64,000 nucleotides of DNA from Nemertoderma westbladi. Lineage: Eukaryota > Xenacoelomorpha > Nemertodermatida > Nemertodermatidae. Below, in pieces: positions 31,755-44,777 of this stretch. The notes under the pieces are model-generated. The model ran no database searches, had not been told where the DNA came from, and worked only from the letters and a program-made list of their open reading frames with translations. The position numbers and the translations under genes are program-made. Each line of letters begins with the position of its first letter. Position 1 is the first letter of the stretch. The stretch spans positions 62,001-126,000 of the forward strand of contig JAUCBJ010008747.1 in NCBI GenBank assembly GCA_032718475.1. Reading direction: 5' to 3'.

Positions 31755-34700
31755 TATATAAACATGCATATAATTCGGATTATTTTAATTTGGTGGGGTC
31801 CTTGGAAAGTAATTTCCAAGATATTTTACTCTCAACTCTGAGTAAGCACTGCATTCTAAAAGGAAATGAAACTCATCTTATATACTATCGTTATTGCACA
31901 TTTGATAAAATCGGTTAGAGCGTTCTACATTGTACCAACGACCACGCTCAACTTCTAACTGATGAGATGAACACCGAATCTGTGAGATGCGTTTGCGCAG
32001 TATTATGTGATTACGTAATGTATCAAGGTACGGTATTGCACCAAAATGTGAACCAAAATAAAGGTTGCCCTTCGAGCTATTACCAATTTCACTCCACCAC
32101 AATTGTTTGTATTGGTCCTGTAGCCGCAATTTGATTTTCGAAATAAAATGTCTTGCCGGCACATCAACTGATTGCTGATCCCACACATATTTATAACCAG
32201 TGGTGTATAAAATATCACGAAAATTTGACACCCAATTTTTAACTACATTGTTGATTGACAGGTCATTGTACAAAACAGTGTATGCAACTTTCGGTAATCT
32301 ATCGCTATTCATATTCAGAAGAACCTTTAACAAATATTTTATCATGTCAATAGATAATGGAAACGAACCGGTCTCGCCGTAAACTGCAAAATTTGGAATA
32401 GACATTTTTACACCAAGAAAATTTTTCAAAAACTTTAGTTGAGTGCGTTCTACTTCTATTACAGTGTGGTGCTCCACACTTCAGCACCGTACATTAGAAT
32501 GGGTTTAATTAAAGTATCAAATAAAAAACGACACGTAGAATAAGGAAGGTAATACACCTAATAAGCACGAAAATTCGACTGGTATCTCATCATTATAAAT
32601 TACCTTAGACCCAATATTACTATAAGCACGCACTTCCGCAGCGTTTCCTTTCCTTTTATACAAGGGCATTAACAATCCAGTGGCCCAGGCCTGTGGGAAA
32701 TATCCTTTGTAAAATATCGCATTAAAAATGCATGTAATTATCGGCGTCAACTCGGTGGCACCTTCGATGAAAAATTAATTAATAAGCAGGTCCTGTCCTG
32801 GGACTGTGCCCCTTTTTAAAGCCAAAATTGCAGCAGCTACTTCATCCACCTCAATAGGGATACCTAAATGTACTTCAAAACATTTCTTACTGAGTTCAAC
32901 ATTAAAAGTGGATGCACTACTGCCACCCATATCTTCGAAAGAACCTTCGCCATAAGACAAGTCACGAAAATATTTCTCAAACTGGTCCAAATTTGGCGCC
33001 CATGTGAAGAATACCAGGATTTCACTTTTCGGTCGACTTTCTATGGGAATTTTATATATGAAGATTTTTTATTTTTTTTTAATTTATCTTTATTAAGTGT
33101 TTTATAGCGCTTATTTCTGTCTTATAACCTGTACATATACTAATTCGTTTATTGTTTTGGTTAGATTCAACCCTCCTGTAACCTGTGTTTTTGGTGAAAA
33201 CCTGGTATTATTCACATGGGGGTAACTGCAAAGTGAAATATAACGGCAGAAAGTCTGGTATTCTTCACATTGGCCAAATTTGGGCTATCAGGCCCATTTC
33301 TATTCTTGTTACAGCACCTTTTCAACTTGCGCCAAAAATCTTTGGGATTATTTTTATTTAGATATAATAATTTTTCTGACTCTTGTTTATTGAAATTAAA
33401 CCTTGCTCGACGTAACACCTTGCGGTAATGTTTACGATTTGCCTGAACATTTAATAGGCTGTCAGGTGTCCCATTGTTTCGCCAGAAATTTAAAGCGTGA
33501 TTAAACGATAATTTTGCTGCCTCACAGTCAAAATCAAACCAAACCGCTCCACTTTTAGGAACTGGATTAAAGTTATTGTTTCCCGGCGCTTTACATTTTT
33601 CAGGCACACTAGAAATTGCACAATCATATAGTACATTAGTAAATTTTTGCACTGCACAATCAATGCTACTGGGACTAATTTCACTACAAGTTAACAATTC
33701 GTAAACATCATCGAATGTTTCAATAACGAAGTCAGTCTGCAAATTGCTTTTAAACCTACGTGCACATTCAGAATTACCTGATGGCCAGAAAACTCTCGGT
33801 TTCACAGCATTTTGCTCGTCTGATTTTGGAATATTGGATTGTGTACACATATCCTGTACTGTACTCGCTCACAGTTTGTTGGTACTTTCAATGAAAATGA
33901 AACAGACAATAGTACATGGCGCGAGTAACAATTCGGCTCATCAATTCTAAACGTATTACATGATTCCAGTATATCTGGCGTACCTATACAATAATCTATA
34001 ACGGATGACCCGATGTTACCAGCACCCGAATTACAAAAATAAGTAGGTGCTCCAACACCCTTATCACACCCTACTCTACCGTTAAAAATTCGGAGCCTAC
34101 TAGATTTACAAAGCGAAAGTAAATATTTTCCATGGCTATTAACAATATGATCACAACTAAATCTTTCAGTAACTGAATCAAAAATATAATCACCCGGCAG
34201 CAAATTACTAAAATCATGGGAAAATATATCGTTTACGATATAATCAGGTTCACAACCCGTTCTAGCATTCAAGTCTCCTATTAGCAAAACACTAGATTCG
34301 GGGGGGTAGCCTGGCTATAGTGTCCTCAACAATACGAAACATGCCATTAGAGTCATTATCATGGGTTTTAGAAGAATCTGGAGGGATATAAATAAAACAA
34401 ATATTTAGGTCATGGTTTGTGTTACATTTATCCTTCTGAAGTTTCAACCAAACAACACCCTTGCAGTTTGGGTCATTAGTTACCAAAATATAGGGGTATA
34501 AATGTTCACGAATATATACTGTTAACCCCCCACTACTTCGTTTAGCTCGCCGGTGACGAACGAGTCTGTAATTGCTTACTGTTTTATAGCCATACAACTC
34601 TATGTTTATTACATGATCTGGGGTGAGCCACGTTTCCGAACAGACAAAAATATCAAAGTTATTCACAAGTTTGGAGAAGTTTGGGTCCTGTAGTGCAGTG
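31755..34700 (-). pseudogene. LINE ORF2 remnant: endonuclease and reverse transcriptase
   Basis: Recognisable pieces, in order, are FDIFVCSETWLTPDHVIN and SSGGLTVYIREHLYPYIL (endonuclease start), MLIGDLNARTGCEPDYIVND and SSVIDYCIGTPDIL (endonuclease core and end), WFDFDCEAAKLSFNHALNFW and NPKDFWRKLKRC (connector), VDEVAAAILALKRGTVPGQD and YFPQAWATGLLMPLYKRKGN (RT 0-2), and a C-terminal piece with LRLQDQYKQLWWSEI. A deletion joins the RKGN motif almost directly to a later RT segment, so the catalytic centre is lost. Confidence 0.85.
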
Positions 34701-36450
34701 GATAGTCCCTCAACATTTAAGGAACCGATGGAAAGTTTGCTCTGTGGGTGTACGGTAGTTATTCCTGGGGAGCAGTGATGGAGTCCGCAAAACCCTGTTC
34801 CTGGGCTCGATCACCAATTCTATCACTTTGTAAAGGTGAATGGACTGCCCCTGTTTGCGATATAGTATCATGTTGCTCGAATTTATCTTGGGGTTGGGTA
34901 GTCGCATCCTGTGAATGGACTACCGGTACCGACATCACCGGCCAACTTCCAGCGAACTCTAAACTATGCGAACGGACCCGATAACTGCTACGTTTAGTCG
35001 TGTTTCCCCTTGGTAACTGCGGCGTCTCTTTTTCAAGAGTAATACGTAGTGGACGTACTGCCGGAGAAACCGGCCATCCAGCTCCACCTGTAAGTTGATC
35101 GCACACCATCTCAGATTCCAAATCAGATTCTATATCACCCAGGGAGATTATAATGTCTTTTTGACTTTCTTGGACATTAAATTCGAACTCGTGACCACGT
35201 TCAATACGGGAATTCTGGGGGATACGTGTAGGTAATGGTACCGCAGCGCGTTCCACTAGAGCTCGGTCACTTCCTTCAAAGGAGGTTGATAATTACCGCT
35301 ATTTTTATTATTATTACTACCGGCCGACACTTCTCGATCCCGAAATACATTAATTTCACCAAGATGGGCTTGTCTAGGGATGTTTATAGCTGTTTCTTTC
35401 TGACGGCAGACTTGTGAATAACTTCCAGGTCCACGTTTTTGCGTCGCCACAACATCTCGCTCCATATGTTTGGTGGCCTGCTCCATGCCAGACATTCCAT
35501 TACGACCACTCGAATAACCTCCCTGGTGAGCACTGGTAATTGCAGCTCCAATGCGCTGCCCAAAGTCACCTCGTAATCCATTGCCTGCCGCAATGCCATT
35601 CCAACTTGGGAAAGCGTAACCACCTTGGTATCCGCTGTGACGCTCATGCCGGCCTCCCCGTCCGCTACCATTATCCTGTTGGTAGTTGAAGTTACTGTCT
35701 CCCAGACGTTTTCTGGGACCTAGCTGGGTATCCTGTCCCTGGTTGTTGATGGGATTCGTTCCTCGCCCACGGCCTCTATATCGGTAAGGCACTTGTTTCC
35801 AAGGCCCATCTCCTATGTCCGCGGAAGAGCGCTCAGCCGTATCGTGCGTGCTAGTACTAGTAGGATGGGTTACACCTTGAGATTGGGCCCTTCGACCAGC
35901 AGCGACTGGGGCACCGATAAGTTGTTCTAATGATATTTCTTTTTCCTCAGGTAGATCCAGAGATCCCAACCAGACACTTCATTTCCTTCAATAAACAAAG
36001 TATTTTTCGAGACATTTTCCCTGTAAACACGGTCTCTAGCCTCTCTCTGCAACTTGAAAAGCTCCTTGCGTTGCTGGCGGATTTCAACGGGGAAATTTTC
36101 TTGGATCCGATATCGGGTTCCAATTAGTTGCTTTGCTGCCTTCCATACCAAGTTGCGGTGTTTATCCCGCCGGATATTTACCCCACCCGCGCCCACACGC
36201 AGACGATAGTCATCATCGATTAGCCCCAAGTATCGTCAACCCCAAGTACCTCGTTTGCAGAAGTTTAACACTACGCATTCGGTATCCTCTATTTGCGACC
36301 CAACCTCTGGGATATTACCAAAGATTAGGCACTTCTTATTACTGAGCATTTCCGCTTCCACCTGTCTACGTAATAGGGTACGTACCACAGCAGATCGAAT
36401 TACAGTCCGCCTGTCTGCGAACTGAATCTAGAGAAGAGTTCGTTTTCTGA
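34700..36450 (-). pseudogene. LINE ORF1 remnant with RRM-like and C-terminal domains
   Basis: The segment near 36,350 gives KKCLIFGNIPEVGSQIEDTE, typical for the RNA-binding fold of LINE ORF1 proteins. NLVWKAAKQLIG and NFPVEIRQQRKELFKLQREA (about 36,150-36,030) match the ORF1 C-terminal domain. A Gly/Arg-rich tail follows (QVPYRYRGRGRG), then a Pro/Ser/Asp-rich part. Small tandem duplications, such as ACTTGGGG near 36,240, cause frame breaks. Confidence 0.75.
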
Positions 36451-37203
36451 ACAGTGGAAAGTATCTCGGGGATTAAATGTAAGTTTTCAAATCGCGAAGT
36501 CCTAAGAGAGCACTGACTTCCCCTTTCATACCATTATGTCCTGACCGGCCACTGCTGCTAACTCGCAAGTGTTTATGTGCTGTTCCGGTATTGGCCGATG
36601 GTGGGACATCCAGTGGTTGCGCGATTTGGTTTCTGGAAGCGTTTCCAGATTGGCTACTGTCAGATAGGCCTGCAACATCATTATCTTCTGCCCGGTTCTG
36701 TAAGACATTCCAGCTATTGTGAAGCGGTGGGACTTCTCTGTCTGGGGTACGGGGGGGGGGGGGGGGGGGGGGGCATTAGGCCTATTGCTTACGGTAGAAT
36801 GTAAACGCAAACCACCGTTTCAAAGCACAAAGCTTCAAAATACCGGTATTCTACAGTAGGCTAAATGATAATAAATCAACCAAAAAACCTCACACCTATA
36901 CACAATAGGGTAGATCGAAAAACAAAATTTGGAAATTTGGAAACTTTTCCCTATGATAGTAATGTGTGACATTGCCAAAAACATCATTATCCCAATTTTT
37001 GACCATGCATGACCCCCGCACAATTTGTTCAAAGAAACAACATTTTTTTACAAAACTATGTACAATTAATTCATTTAGAAAGAAACTTTTTTTTAATATG
37101 ACTTTTCCCAGTGCTGGAAGTGTCTGAAATGGCCTAACACCACAAAAAAACACAATTTTAATTCAGAATCAGCAGTTTGAGGATCAACAGTCAGATGTAT
37201 ATT
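36451..37203. other. Stretch between two LINEs, with a 23-base poly-G tract
   Basis: No gene is supported. A run of 23 G occupies 36,751-36,773. The remainder is AT-rich and could include the 5' untranslated part of the LINE to the left. Confidence 0.4.
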
Positions 37204-40200
37204 GGCTTACTACAATATTATGTACTACTACTAGGATCGGCATGCTGCATTGCAGCTGCATTTTTAAGAATGCTGTGCCGGCTTGTCAACAAAATTGCAC
37301 CGCCACAACTCCTTATCACCCATGACATTTCCTAGATCATCCGCATCTTTAAGGCCAGTGTCCTTTAAGATGCGTCTCAAGAAAGTCATGGGCTGTCCAC
37401 CATGCTTATTCACTCCATGAGGCTGCCAAAGTACAAGATTTTGCACTGGCTGGTCCTCACGGCGAAAGCAATGTCCTGCAAAGCGGAGGCGATTTTGTTC
37501 TAGTGTCAAGCTTGGGGGAACCAATGAGACACCTCCAATGTTATATAGTGTCTGGTTGGAGATGTGTGCATTGTACTTGACACAATGAACCCGGCGTAGC
37601 ATTCTTGTGAATGTGCCATCCAGAGATTTGGTGTCCTCAGCAGTTAGAGCCCAGCATGGACTCCCGTAGAGGAGTACTGGAACTACTGCTGCTCTAAATA
37701 ATCGGACCTTAAGTTTCCGATTAATTCTAGGTGACTTCCAAATCCTGGAAAGCCTATTCAAGGCTGCCCATGCCTTTCCCTTACGTATTCGAAGGTCCTC
37801 ACCTGACTTCCGGATCCATGATCCCAGGTAACAGAAGTCGTCCACATGCTCAAGCGTACCATCTTTGAGCTTATGCTCATCCGATCAGAGACTTGCTGAG
37901 GACTTTCAAAGTTAACTGTCAAAATGTTGGTCTTTCTGGAGTTAATAAATAGACCAACACTAGAAGCAGCATGTTCTAATGAGCTGAGGAGCCGTTGGGC
38001 TCCCTCTAGTGATTCGGAGAGTACTCCTAAGTCATCAGCAATGTCTAGATTAGTTAGGTACTTGGCAGGATTTCCTCGACTTCTGGAGCCAGTAGGTGGA
38101 GTTATCATCACCCCATCATCATTATGATGATCTAAGGACATGCGTAGAACATAGTCAACCACAATAATGAACAAGAATGGTGCAAGTGTGTCTCCTTGGA
38201 GGACGCCCCATAACACTTCAAATGGTTCTGTGTCACCGTCAACAGTAGACACAAATGTTGTCGAACCATCGCATACTGATCTGATTGCTGCAATAATTTC
38301 ATCAGGAATCCCATATAATGAAAGTATGCTGAACATACGTGACCGAGAGACTGAATCAAAGGCCTTGAAGAAGTCAACAAAGATAACAGCCAGATGCCTG
38401 TCTTTCTTTTTTGATAATTCTTCAATTATCCTTCTAAGTGCCAAAATGGGCTCCATGGTCCCACGACCTTTACGGAACCCATTCTGATTTCCACGGAGCA
38501 GTCTCTCAATGGGATCCCTGATGCGATTTAATAGAATCCTATTGTATAGCTTTGCAGCAATCGAGATCAATGAGATTCCCCGAAAAGAACCATAGAGTGT
38601 TAGGTTGCCCTTCTTGGGAACTGGCACCAACTTATTTGTTTTCATTTCTTGTGGGACTCTTGTTGTTCGGTACATGTCTACTATGATGGGATAGATGAGC
38701 TTTAAACACTCAGGTATATTAAAGACCTCAGGGGGAACACCATCTACTCCACTGGCACGATTGGTCTTAATGCTCTTTGCAGCAGCCTTCACTTCTGCAA
38801 AGGAGATATCGCCAATGGGAATATCTGGGAGTACAGACTCAGACACTTTTACTTCTATAAAGTTATCAGGCAATACCCTGTCATTATTGAGGAGCTTTTC
38901 AAAGTGGGCTTTCCAACCATTGAGGCGATCGGCTGGTGATTCAGCCTTAACCTTGGTGGTTGGTTGGCTTTTCCGCCCAGTAAGCAGATTGGTCGATTTC
39001 CATGCCTGGGATGATTGCCTGCTGTCGTCAGCATCATTGATGGCATCAACCTGTTGGTTTATTAGCTCCTGTAGATTAACAGAGTACTGCCTGTTCAGGG
39101 ACCTAGATGCAGCCTTAACTGCATTCTTGGCCGCTGTAGTCTGTTTGAGTCGGGACTCTTTCTGCGCCTTATGAAGGTCATTTCGGCACTTCTGAATTTT
39201 GTTGTCAGTCCAGGGGGCCCTTTTCCTTTTTCGAGGGTATACAGGAACTGTTTCTGCAGCTGCTAACTTAACTGCTTCTGTAAAGGCAGTATAGCCCTCA
39301 CAGTGATCTGCCGCCTCAGAGGCAAGAGCCTCATACCTGTTGCTCAGCTGTAGTGTGAAGCTGGATCTCACACTTGGCTGTTGCAACAGAGAGGACCAGT
39401 CATGCCGCGGCAAGGCAGATTTCGTTGTTCTGCTAGCACGCAGACTAAGTCTTACCTTGGCCACAATAAGGCGGTGATCACTGGAGAAGGGTCGAAGTGT
39501 AAATGCATTACAATCTTGTATAGAGCTCCTGTATTTCCTACGAAACAGAATATGGTCTATCTGGGACTTGTGACCACTGGGTCCACTATGAGTCCATAGC
39601 TTTCCAGTTCGCTTCTTGAACTGGGTTCCAGCCGAAAACAATCCATTTCCAGAGATAAAATCCTGAAGATGGACAGAATTTCGGTTAACACTATTGCTAT
39701 AGACACAGGGCGATGTAGGTGATTGATGCAAACTTGCATTAAAGTCTCCCAGGAATGTTAAGAATGCATGCTGATCCACTCCATCAGTAGCTGCTTGTAG
39801 ATTGTGGTAGAAATTTTCCACCTCCTCTACAGGGGCAACACTAGTTGGAGAGTAGCACACAATCAGAACCACCTTAGGAAACTTCTTAGCCAGTCTTCCA
39901 GAACATGAGAAGTGGCAACGGATGATGCGGTTAGAGATTTGGTCTATTTTGTCCAATGCTGCATGTGCAGTTGGATTCATCAATAGACCAATTCCACCAT
40001 TGCCACTATCATCTGCTGACGCGAGGGCGAGTCGCCAACCGCCCCCCATGTCATTAATCAGAACCTCATCAGTCTGTCCAGTCTGCATTCGGTGCTCTTG
40101 AACACCCACTGCACTAAGAGAAAGCTTATCTGCCAAGGCAGTCAGCTCACCTTGTCGCATTGGGGACCCGAGTGTTAGGGTGTTTACTGAGGCTAGTCTA

Positions 40201-41100
40201 GTGACTTGCCTCAGATTCACCAATGGCTTTGTTGGTCGGGGTGGAACATGAGAGTAGCCTCCAACTCCAGAATCCCTCTCCCCATCACAATCTGGCCTCC
40301 CTGGTGACCCAGGGTTTGGGCCAGAAAGGTCATCAGGAAAGGGACTCAAAGAATTGTTGGCTGCTCTCTCTCCAGTAGGGGGTGAGACAGGCAGCCGGTC
40401 AGGAGTTAACTGACGCCTGTGAGGCCGATTGTGTCCGGTAATTCCACTGGCCTCTAGTGGCCGGACCTCCGCATTGCTAATGTAATCCATAGTGGGGGTT
40501 GGGGGGTGCTTTTTTGCCGAGTCAGCTCTCGGGGCAAATACCACACCCTGGTTTGCCATTCCACAGGGTGGGTGTCGCAATGGAGTCAGATATGAGGCCC
40601 ATCACCCATATCTACTCTGGCGTACATGACCCACCATTGGCTGTTGCAGCTCATCTGCTGGGTCATGCCCTGTACCCTTGCTGCCAGGTGCAGGTTGCAG
40701 TGAAGTGCTCTCAGAGTGGACATGAGAACACTCTACTCCTAACCAGCCATTGGTAGATCACCATCTGCCTGGTCAGGCCATATACCCCTGCAGCCAAGTA
40801 TATGGGTCCTTAATCCAGGACCAAGGGCGTCCTTATCCCAGAACGAAGGGGGTCCTAGTTACAGGACCAGATTTGCCCTAGAAAGAGGGTCTATGCAGCT
40901 ACAGGTGGCACCTCCTTTATGCTGCATGGAGGTGGCAAGTTTTCTTGATCAATGACCTAGAATACCTGTCCTGACTACAGTACATTATGTATATTGAGTG
41001 GAAAGTTTATCTCCACTTTATGAATCGTGTCTCAGTGGATAACAGTGATAGTGCTCCGCTCTCATTCGGTAAACTTTCTGTTAACAACCGCTAATAGTGA
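37204..41100 (-). mobile_element. Nearly full-length RTE-like LINE with one frame change
   Basis: A minus-strand element with an APE endonuclease and reverse transcriptase in one long ORF. Its 3' end is ATGCCGATCCTAGTAGTAGT, a short TAG-repeat tail. The 5' part (41,100-40,580) is GC-richer and without stop-free frames of note. The single-ORF plan and the C-terminal RLRFAGHCFRREDQ motif fit the RTE group or a relative. Other fragments of the same family lie at 41,105-41,215, 51,575-51,985 and 60,897-61,845. Confidence 0.9.
37264..40580 (-). pseudogene. Endonuclease-reverse transcriptase ORF of the RTE-like LINE, one frameshift
   Basis: The main frame (40,580-37,758) has 940 codons. The endonuclease shows LSAVGVQEHRMQTG, FLGDFNASLHQSP and SQIDHILF...SSDHRLIVA; the RT shows LVPVPKKGNLTLYGSFRGIS, GFRKGRGTMEPILALRRIIE, AVIFVDFFKAFDSVSR, LQGDTLAPFLFIIVVDY and LDIADDLGVLSESLEGAQRL. 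The catalytic box is IADD rather than the usual YADD or FADD. Near 37,885 the coding continuity moves to another frame, which encodes VDDFCYLGSWIRKSGEDLRI and the C-terminal part to 37,264. The N-terminal 160 residues are Pro-rich and match no domain I recognise. Confidence 0.88.
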
Positions 41101-41104
41101 AGAA

Positions 41105-41215
41105 ATATATCTCTAATTCTACTACTACTACAATCGGCCTGCTGCATTGAAATCATCACCAAAGTTGCACCACAACCTCCTGTCCCCCATGACTTTCGCG
41201 AAAGTCATCAAAAAA
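41105..41215 (-). mobile_element. 3'-end fragment of the same LINE family
   Basis: CTACTACTACAATCGGCCTG on the plus strand, followed by words such as CCCATGACTTTCG, parallels the 3' end of the LINE at 37,204 (CTACTACTAGGATCGGCATG ... CCCATGACATTTCC). It directly abuts the 5' side of the longer element, so the longer copy may have inserted next to or into an older tail. Confidence 0.7.
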
Positions 41216-42329
41216 TGGTATCAGCCCGTTTTTTATAGTCCCTTCCCTTGGACTGAAGAAAGAATGAAGGACGAAGCCGCCATGGCCCTTTTCGATTCTT
41301 GGAGCCTTCGCTTTGGCCCCCATCCTTGTTGAGCCCTCCCTTCTTGGTCACCCAATGTAAACGGCAAGCATTTTACAAACATAGCATTATATGGACATGT
41401 GAAAGGTATATGTTAACTCTGTGAATTTCGAAGCATCTACTTGACACCAACCAACGGGTTATCCAGGTCACAATCTACAATTGGTTTTCTGTGATGGTAT
41501 ATCTAATTTATAGAACAACCTTGGTAACATGAAAGTATGAGTTAATTACAAACACGATGAGCTCTTTAAATGGTCGAATTTTTCGTGTTGCGGTGAGTAC
41601 GCGATGCTATATGGTAACCTGATAGTGGATCTTCCTATTGGGGACAACAGCTAAATGAATGGTACCGGAACAATGACGTCAACGTAGAATATTACAGTGT
41701 AAATTATTATTGAATGCAAATAAAAACAGCACGGAAATCATTTGTCCAGGACCTGCCGGCTTAATTAAGGATTTTTGTTTGCGAATAGAACACGCCTCAA
41801 ATCTCTAACAACCACGTATTGTCTGTCGCGGCGATAATTGTTTATCGTCAGGAAAAGCAATTAGTAACAAAACCATACACACAGCAGAACTACAGCCATT
41901 AAAAGCGTCTCAACAACAATAATTAATGAGCTATCGTGTTTGTATAAAATATTTTAAATTTTTTACATTAGTTGTATTAATAATCATAATTACTATAGCG
42001 AACAAAACCAATGATATAAAGTCGAAAATTGATGTTTGGACGTCACGATGCTTTTCACGGTGTCCGTTCGGACACGCACGGACAGGAAACGTCCCCGACG
42101 ATGGTTCTATCTACCCCACCCCATTAGAATAAGTCCTAATTAATTGGGCAGTAGTCCATGAGCTTTGTCTCGCATAAATTTGTTGAAATTTTGTTTGCTT
42201 TTAGTAAACAAAAGTGTAGTAAACATTACATCGAAATTCCCTCAGGTGGGGCGTTGCCAAGGCTACCTGGAGATAACCTTGAGGTAGATAAATAGATAGA
42301 CATATTTATACATTGTGCAAACAATATAA
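41216..42329. other. Part of intron 8, no feature supported
   Basis: No element or exon was recognised. The segment is moderately AT-rich, with no tandem structure visible by eye. Confidence 0.4.
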
Positions 42330-42745
42330 AGCAATACATACCAAAATTGATAAAAATTTCACCAAAAAAATTTATATTACACCAATTTAACTAATGTGAC
42401 CCCCAAAAAAATTATTCAACTCTAGATAAAATAAAGTCTCCCCAAATAAAATTATTCAAACACTAAAATAAATTTTTATGAATGAATGAATGAATTTTGT
42501 ATTAATAAATTTTCCATAAAAAAAAAGGTGCTGGATAAATTGTTTTTGGTTGACAACTAATTATTTTAGAGAGATTGAATAATTGTTTTTGGGGTATGAA
42601 TAATTGTTTTTGGGGGATGGATAATTGTTTTTGGTGAAAGAGATATTCAAATTGGGGGATGTAAATTGGTACGGTACTACAAAAAATATATTTGGTGCTA
42701 AATAATTTTTTTTGGTGTAAAATCATCTAATTTGGGGTGGCATTC
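42330..42745. mobile_element. Small fold-back element with CCCCAAAAA/TTTTTGGGG repeats
   Basis: The left half has words such as CACCAAAAAAATTTATATTA and CCCCCAAAAAAATTATTCAA; the right half has the reverse form, TGAATAATTGTTTTTGGGGG, several times, and AAATAATTTTTTTTGGTGTA. The two halves are therefore imperfect inverted repeats around an AT-rich centre near 42,490. It is probably a non-autonomous element. Confidence 0.65.
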
Positions 42746-44386
42746 AATTAGTTGCGAAACTAAACTACCTATAGACTAATTATATACTATTTCAACTAAA
42801 TTAATACAGTAAGATACAAGAAGTATAAAATTGATCGATCACCATCATTACAAATTTAACTGGTCTTGGAGATGGGAATTTACTGCAAACTCCAGGTAAC
42901 CTTGTTAGGCCTTGCGATAATGCCATGTGTTGAAATTCTGACTTGGACAAAACAAAAAACAATATCAAAGGTTTTATATTAATTTAAACATTAGAAAATA
43001 TCTTTATTGTTTTACCAAAAAATTATAATATTGTCGCTGTAAAAGTAAAGTAAAGTTTATTTAATATTGTATAACCCGGTTTACTTATTGTCATTTGTCG
43101 GTTTACTTTGGTGAACTATAGTTTTAAACGCTCAATAATTAATGTAAATAAATACTGTACTAGAATATGGTGTATTTATTAAATATATTAAAATAGCCTC
43201 GCACAGTTGAAAATCCATGCAACTTTTAAACGCTCTCAGCTATTCTACGACTAAACTCAGATAGTGATACATTTTGAATCCTTGCATGGCCAGCTTTCCG
43301 TCAGTAGGCCCTACCAACAAATCACTATAAGGTTGAAAAATAACTGCGGTTTAACTGGCACAATATCGGCGGAGACACCTTTTTCAAACGCTCGTAGCTA
43401 AAGAATGAAATCGAAAATAACAATTAAATATCGCACACCCAGCAAGGAGGAGGGAGGTGGAACTATCTACGTTTCCAATTTCACCTAATCTCATTAAAAT
43501 TCGTAGAAAATTTTTTGCCCCAGGTACCTAAATAACGACACTATATTCCTAATACTATATAAAAGGATAAACTGCCAGCTTTCACCTTTCTCACCAGTCC
43601 CTCACCTTTCTGTTTTTAATAACATAAAGCATCATATTATACTATACAGTATCTTTGAATGTCATATCTTTGGGGGGGGGGGGGGGGGGGGGGGGGGAAT
43701 CCATGATTAGGCCTGAACGCCGACTGTCAGTTAATACTTCTCAAATAAGACAGAGAGACATCCGGCTTTGTCTAAGTATTTTCCCCATGTAGGTGGCAGC
43801 CCACCCAATTACCACTGCTATTATATGGACTTCCGCCCGCTATATCGGAAAGCTTATAGATCTTTACTTCGTGTGGACTCCAGCTCATTAAAAACTTAAA
43901 TCACAAAGGAGATATAGGCGAGTCTCTGGGGCATTCGGTCCATCGATAGATCGTAAATGACGGCACTCAAAACGCATATAAAGTAGGGAAATCCATCTGC
44001 GTTGTTTAATTATAATAAAGCAATAGGTTCTACTAAATAATTATGAGACTATGTAGAAAAGAAACTAGCAGGTGACCAAGCCCTGTAGGTGACTAACAAA
44101 CTATAGTACAAACTAACTAAATAGAAATTATATTTAGTTAATATAAAATACTTAATGAAATAAATTAATCGCACTACAATAGTACACAAAGTAATAATCA
44201 ATTAATACCCATATCTGATAGCAAGATGTCTGAAATGTCCTACTTAAATATTTTTGATACCTTTTATAATCTGTTCTCTTTTCTATTTTCAACTTACTGT
44301 CGGAATTGTAATTCGATATTTTGGCATGCGTGTCTTATGTGGACAAATAATTATTTATATTTTTGGCTTTTTCTTTTATTATTACT
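42746..44386. other. Part of intron 8, with a 26-base poly-G tract
   Basis: No exon is seen. A run of 26 G lies at 43,672-43,697, the longest of nine such G or C tracts in the window (others at 7,137, 7,292, 8,933, 18,936, 36,751, 52,757, 53,479 and 54,889; 18-24 bases each). Confidence 0.55.
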
Positions 44387-44777
44387 AACTTACCGATCTA
44401 GGTGTCTGTATAGAAACTAACTTACCGATCTAGGTGCCTGTATAGAAACTAACTTACCGATCTAGGTGTCTGTATAGAAACTAACTTACCGATCTAGGTG
44501 TCTGTATAGAAACTAACTTACCAATCTAGGTGTCTGTATAGAAACTAACTTACCGATCTAGGTGTCTGTATAGAAACTAACTTACCGATCTAGGTGTCTG
44601 TATAGAAAGTAACTTACCGATCTAGGTGTCTGTATAGAAACTAACTTACCGATCTAGGTGTCTGTATAGAAAATAACTTACCGATCTAGGTGTCTGTATA
44701 GAAACTAACTTACCGATCTAGGTGTCTGTATAGAAACTAACTTACCGATCTAGGTGTCTGTATAGAAACTAACTTAC
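44387..44777 (-). repeat. 32-bp array made from the exon 8 / intron 8 junction, 13 units including the genuine one
   Basis: On the minus strand each unit reads ACACCTAGATCG, the last 12 bases of exon 8, then GTAAGTTAGTTTCTATACAG. CTTACC marks the units at 44,389, 44,421 and so on every 32 bp up to 44,773, the genuine donor. Copies are almost identical, with single changes such as ACCAATC at 44,517. Each copy keeps a perfect GTAAGT donor and an upstream pyrimidine-containing TTTCTATACAG. Confidence 0.96.

Larger units (their letters stand above)
31755..36450 (-). mobile_element. Decayed two-ORF LINE (RRM-type ORF1, endonuclease-RT ORF2)
   Basis: On the minus strand, remnants of an ORF1 (about 36,450-34,700) are followed by APE-type endonuclease (34,700-33,850), a connecting region, parts of the RT and a C-terminal region (32,477-31,755). 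The element is broken into at least seven frames, and the central RT part, including the YADD box, is missing. It lies in kinase intron 8, in sense orientation. The two-ORF plan with RRM-like ORF1 suggests the L1/Jockey/CR1 side of the LINE tree; I do not assign a clade. Confidence 0.85.

Noticed and set aside
37758-40580. Host gene of 940 codons
   Set aside because: Endonuclease and reverse-transcriptase motifs, TAG tail and additional truncated copies identify it as a LINE.
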